Assembly: GCA_026398285.1 (NCBI GenBank) | Contig: JAPLTI010000052.1 | Span: 1 to 5,124 of the forward strand | Length of the DNA stretch: 5,124 bases | Direction: 5' to 3' | From: Verrucomicrobiota bacterium | GTDB taxonomy: Bacteria > Verrucomicrobiota > Verrucomicrobiia > Chthoniobacterales > Terrimicrobiaceae | Shown here: piece after piece, positions 1 through 5,124 of the stretch | How positions within the stretch are numbered: the stretch's first letter is position 1 | Layout of the letters: the number at the start of each line of letters is the position of its first letter | Position numbers and translations under genes: made by a program | The notes under the pieces: model-generated | The model's input: only the letters and a program-made list of their open reading frames with translations | What the model was told of the DNA's origin: nothing | Database searches by the model: none

Positions 1-1
1 C

Positions 2-1024
2 TCTGGCGGCCATGCCGATGGGGATACCCTTGTCGGTATGGAGCACCTGCTGGGTTCGGCTCACGGTGATACCTTGACCGGTGATTCGATTTCCAATCTG
101 ATCCTGGGTGGTCTGGGTGATGATCAACTATTCGGCGCTGCTGGTTCGGATCAACTGGATGGCAGCTCGGGAAATGATACGCTCTATGGCGATTTGGGCA
201 GCGATACGCTGTATGGATCATCTGGCTCAAATCTCCTGGATGGCGGATTGGGAAATGACCTGCTGGTATCGGAATCATCGACTGACACGCTTCGAGGAGG
301 TGCTGGCAATGATAGTTATCGCATTTCCAGCGCCGGTGTCTTGATTCTTGAGGATGCTGAAGGCGGCTTCGACACCATTTACAGCACAGTGGCTCTTTCC
401 TCTCTTCCTTTTGGAATCGAAGAGATTGTTGTGGAAGGATCGCCTGGTGCAGTTCCCGCAGTGCTGCAAACATCCCGCACCGTCGATCGCATGCCTGATG
501 GGCTTCGTGAACTCAGGCTGATGGGTAGTGCAAACATCAATGCGAACGGCAATTCCGGTGCCAATGCCATTTATGGTAATTCCGGCGCCAATGCTCTCGT
601 GGGCGATCTGGGTTCCGACTTGCTCTCAGGAGGTGAGGGCACAGACACACTCACCGGTTGCTCCACGGCAAGCGGTCGTGGAAAAGGTGAGATCGACATC
701 CTAACAGGTGGAAGTGGAGCAGACCGATTTGTGCTCGGTTCCGGTGGAGCACTTTACAGTGATGGAAATCGCAAAAAAGCCGGTCTCGAGGATTATGCGC
801 TCATTAAGGATTTCAGCGTTGGTGAAGACAGCCTTCAGTTGTCCGGAAAAGCTAAGAATTATTTCTTAAAATCCTCGGGTGTAAAAGGCGTCTCAGGAAG
901 AGGACTTTATTTTGACTCCAATAAAAATGGAGCCTTCGACAAAACCGATGAACTAGTTGCAATCATCAACAGTCCCGAGAAGCTAACTTTTCAGAATACA
1001 ATCAAAACTGCCGTTTTTGCTTAG
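2..1024 (+). CDS. RTX / haemolysin-type calcium-binding repeat protein, C-terminal part (5' end outside window)
   Basis: The frame is open to the left edge, reading SGGHADGDTLVG before the first ATG at 38, so that ATG is internal and the protein is truncated by the window. Residue numbers here count from the ATG at 38. Residues 6-95 are ten back-to-back nonapeptides of the GGxGxDxLx type, which in this family wind into a calcium-binding parallel beta-roll. Residues 96-134 form the usual spacer (LEDAEGGFDTIYSTVALS, then a IEEIVVEG-like strand) seen between RTX blocks. A second block lies at 171-207, and GGSGADRFVLG at 224-234 opens the C-terminal domain, with DYALIKDFSVGEDSLQLSG typical of such ends. 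An EF-hand-like loop lies at 293-304. The hydrophobic C-terminus (TAVFA) fits a type I secretion signal. Family knowledge suggests an extracellular or surface protein. The N-terminal functional domain, if any, is not visible, so adhesin, enzyme or S-layer role cannot be decided. Confidence 0.9.
   Translation, partial: SGGHADGDTLVGMEHLLGSAHGDTLTGDSISNLILGGLGDDQLFGAAGSDQLDGSSGNDTLYGDLGSDTLYGSSGSNLLDGGLGNDLLVSESSTDTLRGGAGNDSYRISSAGVLILEDAEGGFDTIYSTVALSSLPFGIEEIVVEGSPGAVPAVLQTSRTVDRMPDGLRELRLMGSANINANGNSGANAIYGNSGANALVGDLGSDLLSGGEGTDTLTGCSTASGRGKGEIDILTGGSGADRFVLGSGGALYSDGNRKKAGLEDYALIKDFSVGEDSLQLSGKAKNYFLKSSGVKGVSGRGLYFDSNKNGAFDKTDELVAIINSPEKLTFQNTIKTAVFA
53..322 (+). repeat. Ten in-register RTX nonapeptide repeats (10 x 27 nt)
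   Basis: Ten units of nine residues follow each other without a break, for example GGLGDDQLF, GSSGNDTLY, GDLGSDTLY, GGLGNDLLV and GGAGNDSYR. The Asp at position six is kept in most units. Units 1, 2, 7 and 9 are degenerate: unit 1 begins GSAH, unit 2 ends SNLIL, unit 7 has Asn for Asp, and unit 9 has SES at the start. DNA identity between units is only partial, so the array looks old rather than recently expanded. Confidence 0.9.
548..655 (+). repeat. Second RTX nonapeptide block (4 x 27 nt)
   Basis: Four units read GNSGANAIY, GNSGANALV, GDLGSDLLS and GGEGTDTLT. The first two are near duplicates and carry Asn in place of the calcium-binding Asp, as is common at the edges of RTX blocks. The last two are canonical. 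The block is separated from the first by about 75 residues of spacer. Confidence 0.8.
914..949 (+). other. EF-hand-like calcium loop within the RTX protein
   Basis: The twelve residues DSNKNGAFDKTD follow the pattern D-x-N-x-N-G-x-F-D-x-x-D, matching EF-hand/dockerin-type loops: acidic or Asn ligands at 1, 3 and 5, Gly at 6, a hydrophobic residue at 8 and an acidic residue at 12 (Asp instead of the usual Glu, with a Glu directly after). Phrases such as DxNxNGxxDxxDEL recur near the C-termini of bacterial RTX-type proteins. Calcium binding is inferred, not shown. Confidence 0.55.
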
Positions 1025-1066
1025 ATGAAAGAAATGGGATTAGCACCCAAGCAGGGCACTCTTTGA

Positions 1067-1525
1067 TCAACGAAGGTTGATTTTAGCAATCGTCAAAATC
1101 GGAGAAGTTATCCATTTATAGCCGTTTGAACGAGGCTCGATCTCCGGTGTGCCGGAGCCTTTCTTAAAGACGGAGCCGCGATAAAAATAGACAGGCGTTA
1201 GACCCTGCATGGAGCTTTTGGCGTTGCACCATTTGAGGGCATCCCGCCAAGTAACCTGGTAGACGGTTTTGTTGCCAGGAATAAGGAGGGCTTCAGGCTC
1301 GGGGAGATCATAGCCGTTTTGTGCGGCAAATTTCTGAACTTCAATCCATTCACCGAGGCTTATCGTTCTCACCCGCGTGAATTCCGCCGTGCTGGCATCA
1401 CCTTGGCCGTGTCTGGCGATAGGCGTCGCGGAATAGCCCTTGATTTTTACTTTGCTGTGGGATGCACAGGCTTGAAATGCGAGCAGTAGGGAGCTTACAA
1501 GAATGCAACGAATCAAATGTTTCAT
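1067..1525 (-). CDS. Predicted lipoprotein with truncated FGE/SUMF1-like (formylglycine-generating enzyme) domain
   Basis: The 152-aa protein begins with a short basic stretch and hydrophobic core (residues 1-19). This is followed by Cys20 in AFQAC, an acceptable but atypical lipobox; signal peptidase I cleavage after ACA is the alternative. Residues about 52-138 resemble the front half of the FGE-sulfatase family: RVRTISLGEWIEVQKFAAQ, NGYDLP, VTWRDALKWCNA, GLTPVYFYRG, and then NGYK where family members read NGYRLPTEAEWE. After NGYKWIT the similarity stops, and a 12-residue unrelated tail leads to the TGA. The catalytic cysteine region of true FGEs lies in the missing half, so formylglycine-forming activity is not expected. 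It could be a repurposed binding domain or a decayed gene. The ATG at 1525 is 16 nt after the stop of the 179-aa gene, so the two are probably cotranscribed; no Shine-Dalgarno sequence is seen. Confidence 0.8.
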   Translation of the reverse strand: MKHLIRCILVSSLLLAFQACASHSKVKIKGYSATPIARHGQGDASTAEFTRVRTISLGEWIEVQKFAAQNGYDLPEPEALLIPGNKTVYQVTWRDALKWCNAKSSMQGLTPVYFYRGSVFKKGSGTPEIEPRSNGYKWITSPILTIAKINLR

Positions 1526-1541
1526 CGGAGTTTAATGAGCT

Positions 1542-2081
1542 TCAGGGTGTGGTAACAGGGACCGGTTCCGGGGTGGCAGTGGCAGTGGCAGTCGGGGCGG
1601 CTGCAGGCTCGGGGACCGTGACCGTGGCGGTTGGGGATTCCGCCGGCTTGGGGGCGTTTACGGGTTGCTCGGTAGCGATGAGAACCACATCGCCCTTGCG
1701 GAAGTCGAGCTTGCGATAGGCTGGTGGGCGCTCGTTCGGTGTGGGGGCTGCGGCAGGTTGTCCAGCTGTGGCTGCAGCTTGGCCACCTTCGGTTTGGTTG
1801 TCGATCATGCCCCACTCCTCGGCATCGACGCCTTCGTCGAATCCAAAGGTGTAGTTGTCGCCGATATGGATGTTGATGACTTTGGCATCGGCCGAGCCGG
1901 GGATGGAGGGGAGCTTCTTCAGGACGGTTTCCGCTGCGTTGGTGGCTTTGGTGACGGCGGACGATGCGCGGGAATCTTTTTCCTTGGTCTCTTGAGCGTA
2001 GTTCGTTCCGGCCAGAAGCGGAATCAGTGCTGCCGCGCAGAGTGTTTTTTTAAGGAATGGAGAGTGGATGGCAGGTTTCAT
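1542..2081 (-). CDS. Secreted hypothetical protein with Pro/Thr/Ala-rich C-terminal tail
   Basis: I do not recognise the family of this 179-aa protein. Residues 1-29 form a clear Sec signal peptide: basic MKPAIHSPFLKK, a hydrophobic core LCAAALIPLLAG, and likely cleavage after TNYA before QE. Residues 30-58 are charged and probably helical. Residues 66-94 (AKVINIHIGDNYTFGFDEG, then an acidic stretch ending EEWGMID) look like a small beta-rich conserved core. An Ala/Gln/Pro linker at 98-119 leads to AYRKLDFRKGDVVLIATEQP, a second short possibly folded segment. The tail at 141-179 is low complexity, rich in Pro, Thr, Ala and Val. The gene follows the 718-aa transporter fusion by 65 nt and precedes the FGE-like lipoprotein by 16 nt, suggesting an envelope function in the same operon. 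The signal peptide makes the ATG at 2081 convincing even without a visible ribosome binding site. Confidence 0.8.
   Translation of the reverse strand: MKPAIHSPFLKKTLCAAALIPLLAGTNYAQETKEKDSRASSAVTKATNAAETVLKKLPSIPGSADAKVINIHIGDNYTFGFDEGVDAEEWGMIDNQTEGGQAAATAGQPAAAPTPNERPPAYRKLDFRKGDVVLIATEQPVNAPKPAESPTATVTVPEPAAAPTATATATPEPVPVTTP
1575..1592 (+). repeat. Three tandem ggcagt hexamers in the tail of the secreted 179-aa protein
   Basis: Three exact copies of ggcagt (+ strand) lie in the 3' end of the - strand gene at 1542-2081, where they encode Thr-Ala dipeptides. Because the unit is 6 nt, slippage would change tail length without shifting the frame. Confidence 0.85.
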
Positions 2082-2146
2082 GTTTGTTAGTCGGGTGGTG
2101 AAAAAATCTCCGGTTGGCTGGGTATAACAAGATCAAATTCCATAGC

Positions 2147-4303
2147 TCATGGCTCTGGAGCGAAAAGGATCCAGTGGTTGCGCAGGCGCTCGAGGAGGTC
2201 GAGATTTTGATTTTCAAGAATCCAGTCGCTCACGAAGTCGAGCAGGGTTTCATCATTTTTTGGGAAAAGGAGAACGATATCAGCGGAGAGGTCGCGCCCG
2301 AAAATCGGGAGCATGGTGGTATCGGGATGAATGACCGCGAATGCCGAACCCGCCTCGGCGCTGCTGAGAAGGGCGTCGAACTTCACATCCCTGCCAGATA
2401 GGAACTCGCCGGTCTCTTGGATCGGGATGAAGGATATGCTTTTGTGTTTGCCGCTTGTCGAGAGACGCGACTCCATGCTTGCTCGGAGGTCGTTTGAGGT
2501 ATCCTGCCGACCATGGGTTGCGAGGCGGAGGGGAGCCGAGTTTTGTGCCGATATAATGTCTTGGACTCGGCCCACCCAGCCATCTGACACAACGACGGCG
2601 AGTGTGACTTTTTCATAGCGTATCGGAAAAAGATCACCCATCGAGGCAATTCCGGTGCTGTGGAGTCCGCCGGCCGCGCAATCGAGTCGTTCCTCGGCGA
2701 GCCATTTTCTCAGTTCGGAGGGTTTGCCCTCGACCAGTTCCAGACGGACTTGCATGGCGGCGGCGAGGGATGCCAGAAGGTCGATGTCGTAGCCTACAAG
2801 GTCACCTTTTTCGTTACGGTAGACCCATGGCACGGCATTCTCCTTCACGCCTGCGCGGAGAACACCGCGCTTCTGGATTTCGGCAAGAGTGACTTGCGCC
2901 GGAGCGGGAATGTTATCCTTCGAAAGAATGGTCGGATTGGGAGCCTCCACACAGGATTCCCGGGTGAGGATGATTTTACGGGAGTTGGAATAGCCTTGCA
3001 GGCTCAAGGCGAGAAAGTGGTGACATGTCATTCCGAGGACGATGGCAACTGTCGCTGCAATGCTGCCAAAAGCAATCACTCGAAGGGGGCGGAAAACCAA
3101 GCGGCGTGTCATGGAGGCGACAAGCAGAAAGCTGACCGTTATCGTTCCGATGAGCGAGAGTGGTTCGCTGATGCGGAGAAGCCATTGTGCGTTGATGAGG
3201 TATACGGAGAGGAGATTAACCGGCAGCCCGAGTCTCGGGAGTTCCATCAGAAGGGCAGCCTGGGCGCCGCCGAATGCTGAGGCGAAGATGGATGGAACAT
3301 TGCGCAGGATTTCCCCTGTGGTCATCGGCGTGTCGTGGAACCACGCCAGAAAAGGCATGACGACCATGAGGAGATGCCGTCCGATTCCGAACATGGTGAA
3401 GCAAATCGGCACCAGGGCCTCAACCGCTTGGAAGTCGGCTTTCGCACGGTCCTCCTCTCTGGCTTCATCGATCAGGACCCGCTTGAGTCCTTCAATCATC
3501 AGGGGCATGGCGAGCATGATGTTTCCCGTCGCTCCGACAGTGATCAAGGGGTCGCGCAGCACACTCCAAATCTGGGAGGGTTTGTAGTGCGTCAGGCTTG
3601 AAAGAATGCCCGGCAGCAGGATCAGGCCAAGGACAACGAAACCAACAAGCATCATTGCCAAAAGACCGAGCACCCTTTGCAAATCCGCACCCTGTGCTGA
3701 TCCGATGGCGCTTGCCGTGAGGGCAAAGATACCGAATGGAGCGACTTTTTTTGCCACAATGCCGAAGATCTCATTGAACAACTGCCGCAGCGGCAGGATG
3801 AGATTCAGGATGGGCTCCCTGTTTTTCATGTTCTGTAGGACGATGCCGACAAGGATGCTGAAAAAGATCACCGCAGGCACATTGCCCATGGACATTGCGG
3901 AAAAGATATTCGACGGCAGGAAGGTTTCTATGAGGGATGGAGAGGGCGTGGCCTCGAGAATCTTCGGATCAAACAGCGGTGAGGAAAGCAAGTGGGGGAG
4001 CATCAAGGGCAGCAATGTGACGGCTGTCGCTCCGAGTCCCATGGTGCCAAGAATGGCAAAACCTCCGTTTTTCAAAAGTGCCAGCAGGGATTCTCTCCGC
4101 ATGCCACCGAAGACGCCGGTGATTTCAAAGATGAGATAAGGAAGAAGAGCGAGAGAATAGGCGCGGATAAAAATATCCCCCAAGGGATTCAATGCCGTGC
4201 AACGCGGACCGAAGACAAGACCGCAGAGAATACCTGCCACAATGGCCGTGATGGACCACGCCGCAAAGGATCGAGGGATGAGTTTGTTCAGGAATTTACT
4301 CAA
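2147..4303 (-). CDS. Fusion of SDF/DAACS-type (dicarboxylate/amino acid:cation symporter) membrane domain and periplasmic SBP_bac_3-type solute-binding domain
   Basis: This 718-aa protein has two halves. Residues 1-398 match the sodium:dicarboxylate symporter fold (GltP/DctA/EAAT-like): TM1 at about 13-33, and the family signature FLPSNIFSAMSMGNV followed by VIFFSILVGIVL at 128-156. KVAPFGIFALTASAIG at 186-201 corresponds to the TM5 motif, and hairpin and TM7-TM8 regions lie at about 250-397. A basic segment (MTRRLVFRPLR) and an extra helix at about 409-433 should carry the C-terminus across the membrane. Residues about 471-715 form an amino-acid-type periplasmic binding domain: LAEIQKRGVLRAGVKENAVP, then GDLVGYDIDLLASLAAAM. 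I infer import of an acidic or amino-acid-like solute, with the binding domain delivering it, or a sensory role. The usual NMDGT, Ser-rich HP1 and GxPGAG motifs are absent. The start is TTG at 4303: an in-frame TGA lies 9 nt upstream and the next Met (68) would remove TM1. Confidence 0.88.
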   Translation of the reverse strand: MSKFLNKLIPRSFAAWSITAIVAGILCGLVFGPRCTALNPLGDIFIRAYSLALLPYLIFEITGVFGGMRRESLLALLKNGGFAILGTMGLGATAVTLLPLMLPHLLSSPLFDPKILEATPSPSLIETFLPSNIFSAMSMGNVPAVIFFSILVGIVLQNMKNREPILNLILPLRQLFNEIFGIVAKKVAPFGIFALTASAIGSAQGADLQRVLGLLAMMLVGFVVLGLILLPGILSSLTHYKPSQIWSVLRDPLITVGATGNIMLAMPLMIEGLKRVLIDEAREEDRAKADFQAVEALVPICFTMFGIGRHLLMVVMPFLAWFHDTPMTTGEILRNVPSIFASAFGGAQAALLMELPRLGLPVNLLSVYLINAQWLLRISEPLSLIGTITVSFLLVASMTRRLVFRPLRVIAFGSIAATVAIVLGMTCHHFLALSLQGYSNSRKIILTRESCVEAPNPTILSKDNIPAPAQVTLAEIQKRGVLRAGVKENAVPWVYRNEKGDLVGYDIDLLASLAAAMQVRLELVEGKPSELRKWLAEERLDCAAGGLHSTGIASMGDLFPIRYEKVTLAVVVSDGWVGRVQDIISAQNSAPLRLATHGRQDTSNDLRASMESRLSTSGKHKSISFIPIQETGEFLSGRDVKFDALLSSAEAGSAFAVIHPDTTMLPIFGRDLSADIVLLFPKNDETLLDFVSDWILENQNLDLLERLRNHWILFAPEP
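2159..2893 (-). other. Solute-binding domain (SBP_bac_3-like) of the fusion protein
   Basis: This is residues 471-715 of the 718-aa protein. The entry strand RGVLRAGVKENAVPWVY, the phrase KGDLVGYDIDLLASLAA, RLDCAAGGL and the closing LLDFVSDWILENQ helix follow the two-lobed amino-acid-binding protein pattern. The usual TxxR ligand motif after the AGG segment reads STGIAS, so the Arg that clamps the amino-acid carboxylate is not where expected. Confidence 0.8.
3005..3079 (-). other. Extra transmembrane helix linking symporter and binding domain
   Basis: Residues 409-433 (VIAFGSIAATVAIVLGMTCHHFLAL) are preceded by Arg/Lys-rich residues 400-408, which favour a cytoplasmic side. Structurally known members of the symporter fold have eight helices with the C-terminus in the cytoplasm. 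One more helix would therefore place the binding domain in the periplasm, consistent with its family. Confidence 0.7.
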
Positions 4304-4323
4304 GGTTTTTCAGGCAGGCTGGG

Positions 4324-5067
4324 CTACATTGGCGGAGACGCGGATGGATCGTCTGGAGTCTTTGGGGCGTCCAGCGGGAGAGGGGACTTTTCACTGTCGG
4401 AGGTGGACTCCAGCGCCTCGGGGTCTGGTTGCGAGTTGATTTTTAAAATGCCAACGGGTGTCGTGCAAAGGATGGCTGTGGGACTGATGGCCTCGAGCGT
4501 GACGCCCTCGGTGAGCTTGGAGCCCGCATAAAGCCGGTCTACGGATTTGAGAAGGATGTAGGGAAGGTCGCCGGTGAAGACGGAGGAAAGATTCTCGTGA
4601 AGCGCCTTCTTGAGGGCGTTTGCATCAAATGCTGGCTTGGGAGGCGGTGTGGCGGTTGGGGAGGGGGTCGGTTCGGGAATTCCGCTGACGACCGGCGGTT
4701 CGGCTTCGACGGCAACTTCTGGATTTCGCAGCGATTTTTGCTGGAGAGAGGTCACGATCAGCGGCGGTTCAGTGGTCGATTCTTCAAAAAGCTGGGGAGC
4801 ACCGATCGAGGGCTCGGATTCCTGCCAGAATTTCGGAGGCAACGGCATGGTGGTGGTATCGAAGGTGATTTCAGACACGCTGACCCTCGCCGAGGCGGTC
4901 GTTGCATAGCCGTCCTTGCGCATCTCTTTTACGAACGACATGGCCGACTCCACGGTGTTCCTCCCAAAGATCGCGATGGAGGCGAGTCCGATGCCAGCCA
5001 AGAGACCCACCAGATGCGAACGAACGAATCCTTTGGTTGATTTGTGAAGGTGCATCTTGGATTTCAT
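4324..5067 (-). CDS. Membrane-anchored hypothetical protein with Pro-rich linker and small C-terminal domain
   Basis: I do not recognise a named family for this 247-aa protein. A basic N-terminus (MKSKMHLHKSTKGFVRSH) precedes one hydrophobic helix at about 19-34 (LVGLLAGIGLASIAIF), followed by Gly-Arg-Asn. This is a typical signal anchor that leaves the rest in the periplasm. Residues 36-115 are polar. A Pro/Thr-rich linker (PEPTPSPTATPPPKP) at 131-145 leads to a probably folded segment at 148-211: a helix (ALKKALHENLSSVF), then short strands in DRLYAGSKLTEGVTLEAI and PTAILCTTPVGILKI. That strand pattern loosely recalls small beta domains of GspB/GspC-type secretion accessory proteins, but this is weak. 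The acidic Pro/Ser-rich tail (212-247) looks disordered. The stop lies 20 nt before the TTG start of the transporter fusion, so cotranscription is likely. The start ATG at 5067 overlaps an upstream TGA; Met5 is an alternative start. Confidence 0.75.
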   Translation of the reverse strand: MKSKMHLHKSTKGFVRSHLVGLLAGIGLASIAIFGRNTVESAMSFVKEMRKDGYATTASARVSVSEITFDTTTMPLPPKFWQESEPSIGAPQLFEESTTEPPLIVTSLQQKSLRNPEVAVEAEPPVVSGIPEPTPSPTATPPPKPAFDANALKKALHENLSSVFTGDLPYILLKSVDRLYAGSKLTEGVTLEAISPTAILCTTPVGILKINSQPDPEALESTSDSEKSPLPLDAPKTPDDPSASPPM

Positions 5068-5123
5068 GAAACAGGCTGCCGCAAAAGCGGAGAAGATTCT
5101 TTATAGAGACGGGGCATTTTGCG
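5064..5123 (-). CDS. Possible 3' end of an upstream gene (last 19 codons)
   Basis: An open frame enters from the right edge and reads RKMPRLYKESSPLLRQPVS before a TGA. That stop shares ATGA with the ATG of the 247-aa gene, a four-base overlap typical of translationally coupled operon genes. The visible part is too short to assign a family. It could equally be a chance open frame in a leader region, since a 19-codon open stretch is not statistically strong. Confidence 0.35.
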   Translation of the reverse strand, partial: RKMPRLYKESSPLLRQPVS

Positions 5124-5124
5124 T

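Noticed and set aside
38..40. ATG at 38 as the real start of the RTX protein
   Set aside because: The frame remains open upstream with repeat-like residues (GGHADGDTLVG), so the coding sequence enters from outside the window.
53..322. CRISPR-like or other noncoding regularly spaced repeat
   Set aside because: The 27-nt periodicity is fully explained by nine-residue RTX units, and DNA identity between units is low.
1036..1062. Possible bidirectional terminator between the convergent RTX and lipoprotein genes (CCC...GGG around 1045-1056)
   Set aside because: Only three consecutive G-C pairs form; the flanking bases mismatch and there is no adequate T-run, so no hairpin terminator can be supported.
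1522..1815. Open frame of 97 codons on the - strand overlapping the secreted protein gene
   Set aside because: It is Arg/His/Cys/Pro-rich shadow sequence produced by the GC-rich, Pro/Thr-coding repeats in the true frame.
2082..2146. Terminator or promoter in the 65-nt gap after the transporter fusion (T6 run on the - strand, TTATAC-like box)
   Set aside because: No stable stem precedes the T-run, and the TTATAC box has only a 3/6 match at the -35 distance. Neither is convincing.
2660..4531. Several + strand open frames of 88-206 codons opposite the transporter fusion and anchored protein
   Set aside because: Their translations are highly charged, without recognisable domains or hydrophobic pattern, and lie antisense to a convincing long gene. 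They are treated as shadows.
5079..5090. Perfect 4-bp hairpin CCGC-AAAA-GCGG
   Set aside because: The stem is too short, there is no T-run after it in the direction of transcription, and it may lie inside the upstream coding frame.

Overview
The window is almost fully coding and reads as envelope- and secretion-related bacterial DNA. No gene is a reliable species marker. Moderate-to-high GC, Pro/Thr/Ala-rich linkers in exported proteins, a formylglycine-generating-enzyme (FGE)-like lipoprotein and start codons without Shine-Dalgarno sequences would fit the Planctomycetota-Verrucomicrobiota group, with Verrucomicrobiota my best guess. That is an inference from style, not a firm assignment.

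Left part (2-1024, + strand): the 3' end of a large RTX/haemolysin-type calcium-binding repeat protein. Its reading frame is open to the left edge. It holds ten consecutive nonapeptide repeats, a spacer, a second shorter repeat block and a C-terminal domain with an EF-hand-like loop. It is probably exported by a type I secretion system, but no such exporter lies in the window.

Right part (5123 down to 1067, - strand): a co-directional cluster with gaps of only 16-65 nt, probably one transcription unit. In order of transcription it holds: (i) a possible upstream gene of which only the last 19 codons are visible, overlapping the next start as ATGA; (ii) a 247-aa membrane-anchored protein with a Pro-rich linker and a small C-terminal domain; (iii) a 718-aa fusion of a glutamate/dicarboxylate symporter-type (SDF/DAACS) membrane domain, an extra transmembrane helix and a periplasmic SBP_bac_3-type solute-binding domain, starting at TTG; (iv) a 179-aa secreted protein with a Pro/Thr/Ala-rich tail; (v) a 152-aa predicted lipoprotein carrying only the front half of an FGE/SUMF1-like domain. 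The cluster and the RTX gene converge, with 42 nt between their stop codons.

The most interesting object is the 718-aa fusion. It looks like a binding-protein-dependent secondary transporter, or a receptor derived from one, in a single chain. The canonical sodium/substrate motifs of the symporter half and the ligand-clamping Arg of the binding half both appear to be absent. Its neighbours are all predicted to be exported or membrane-anchored, so the cluster may encode an envelope assembly around this protein. That functional link is inference from gene order only.
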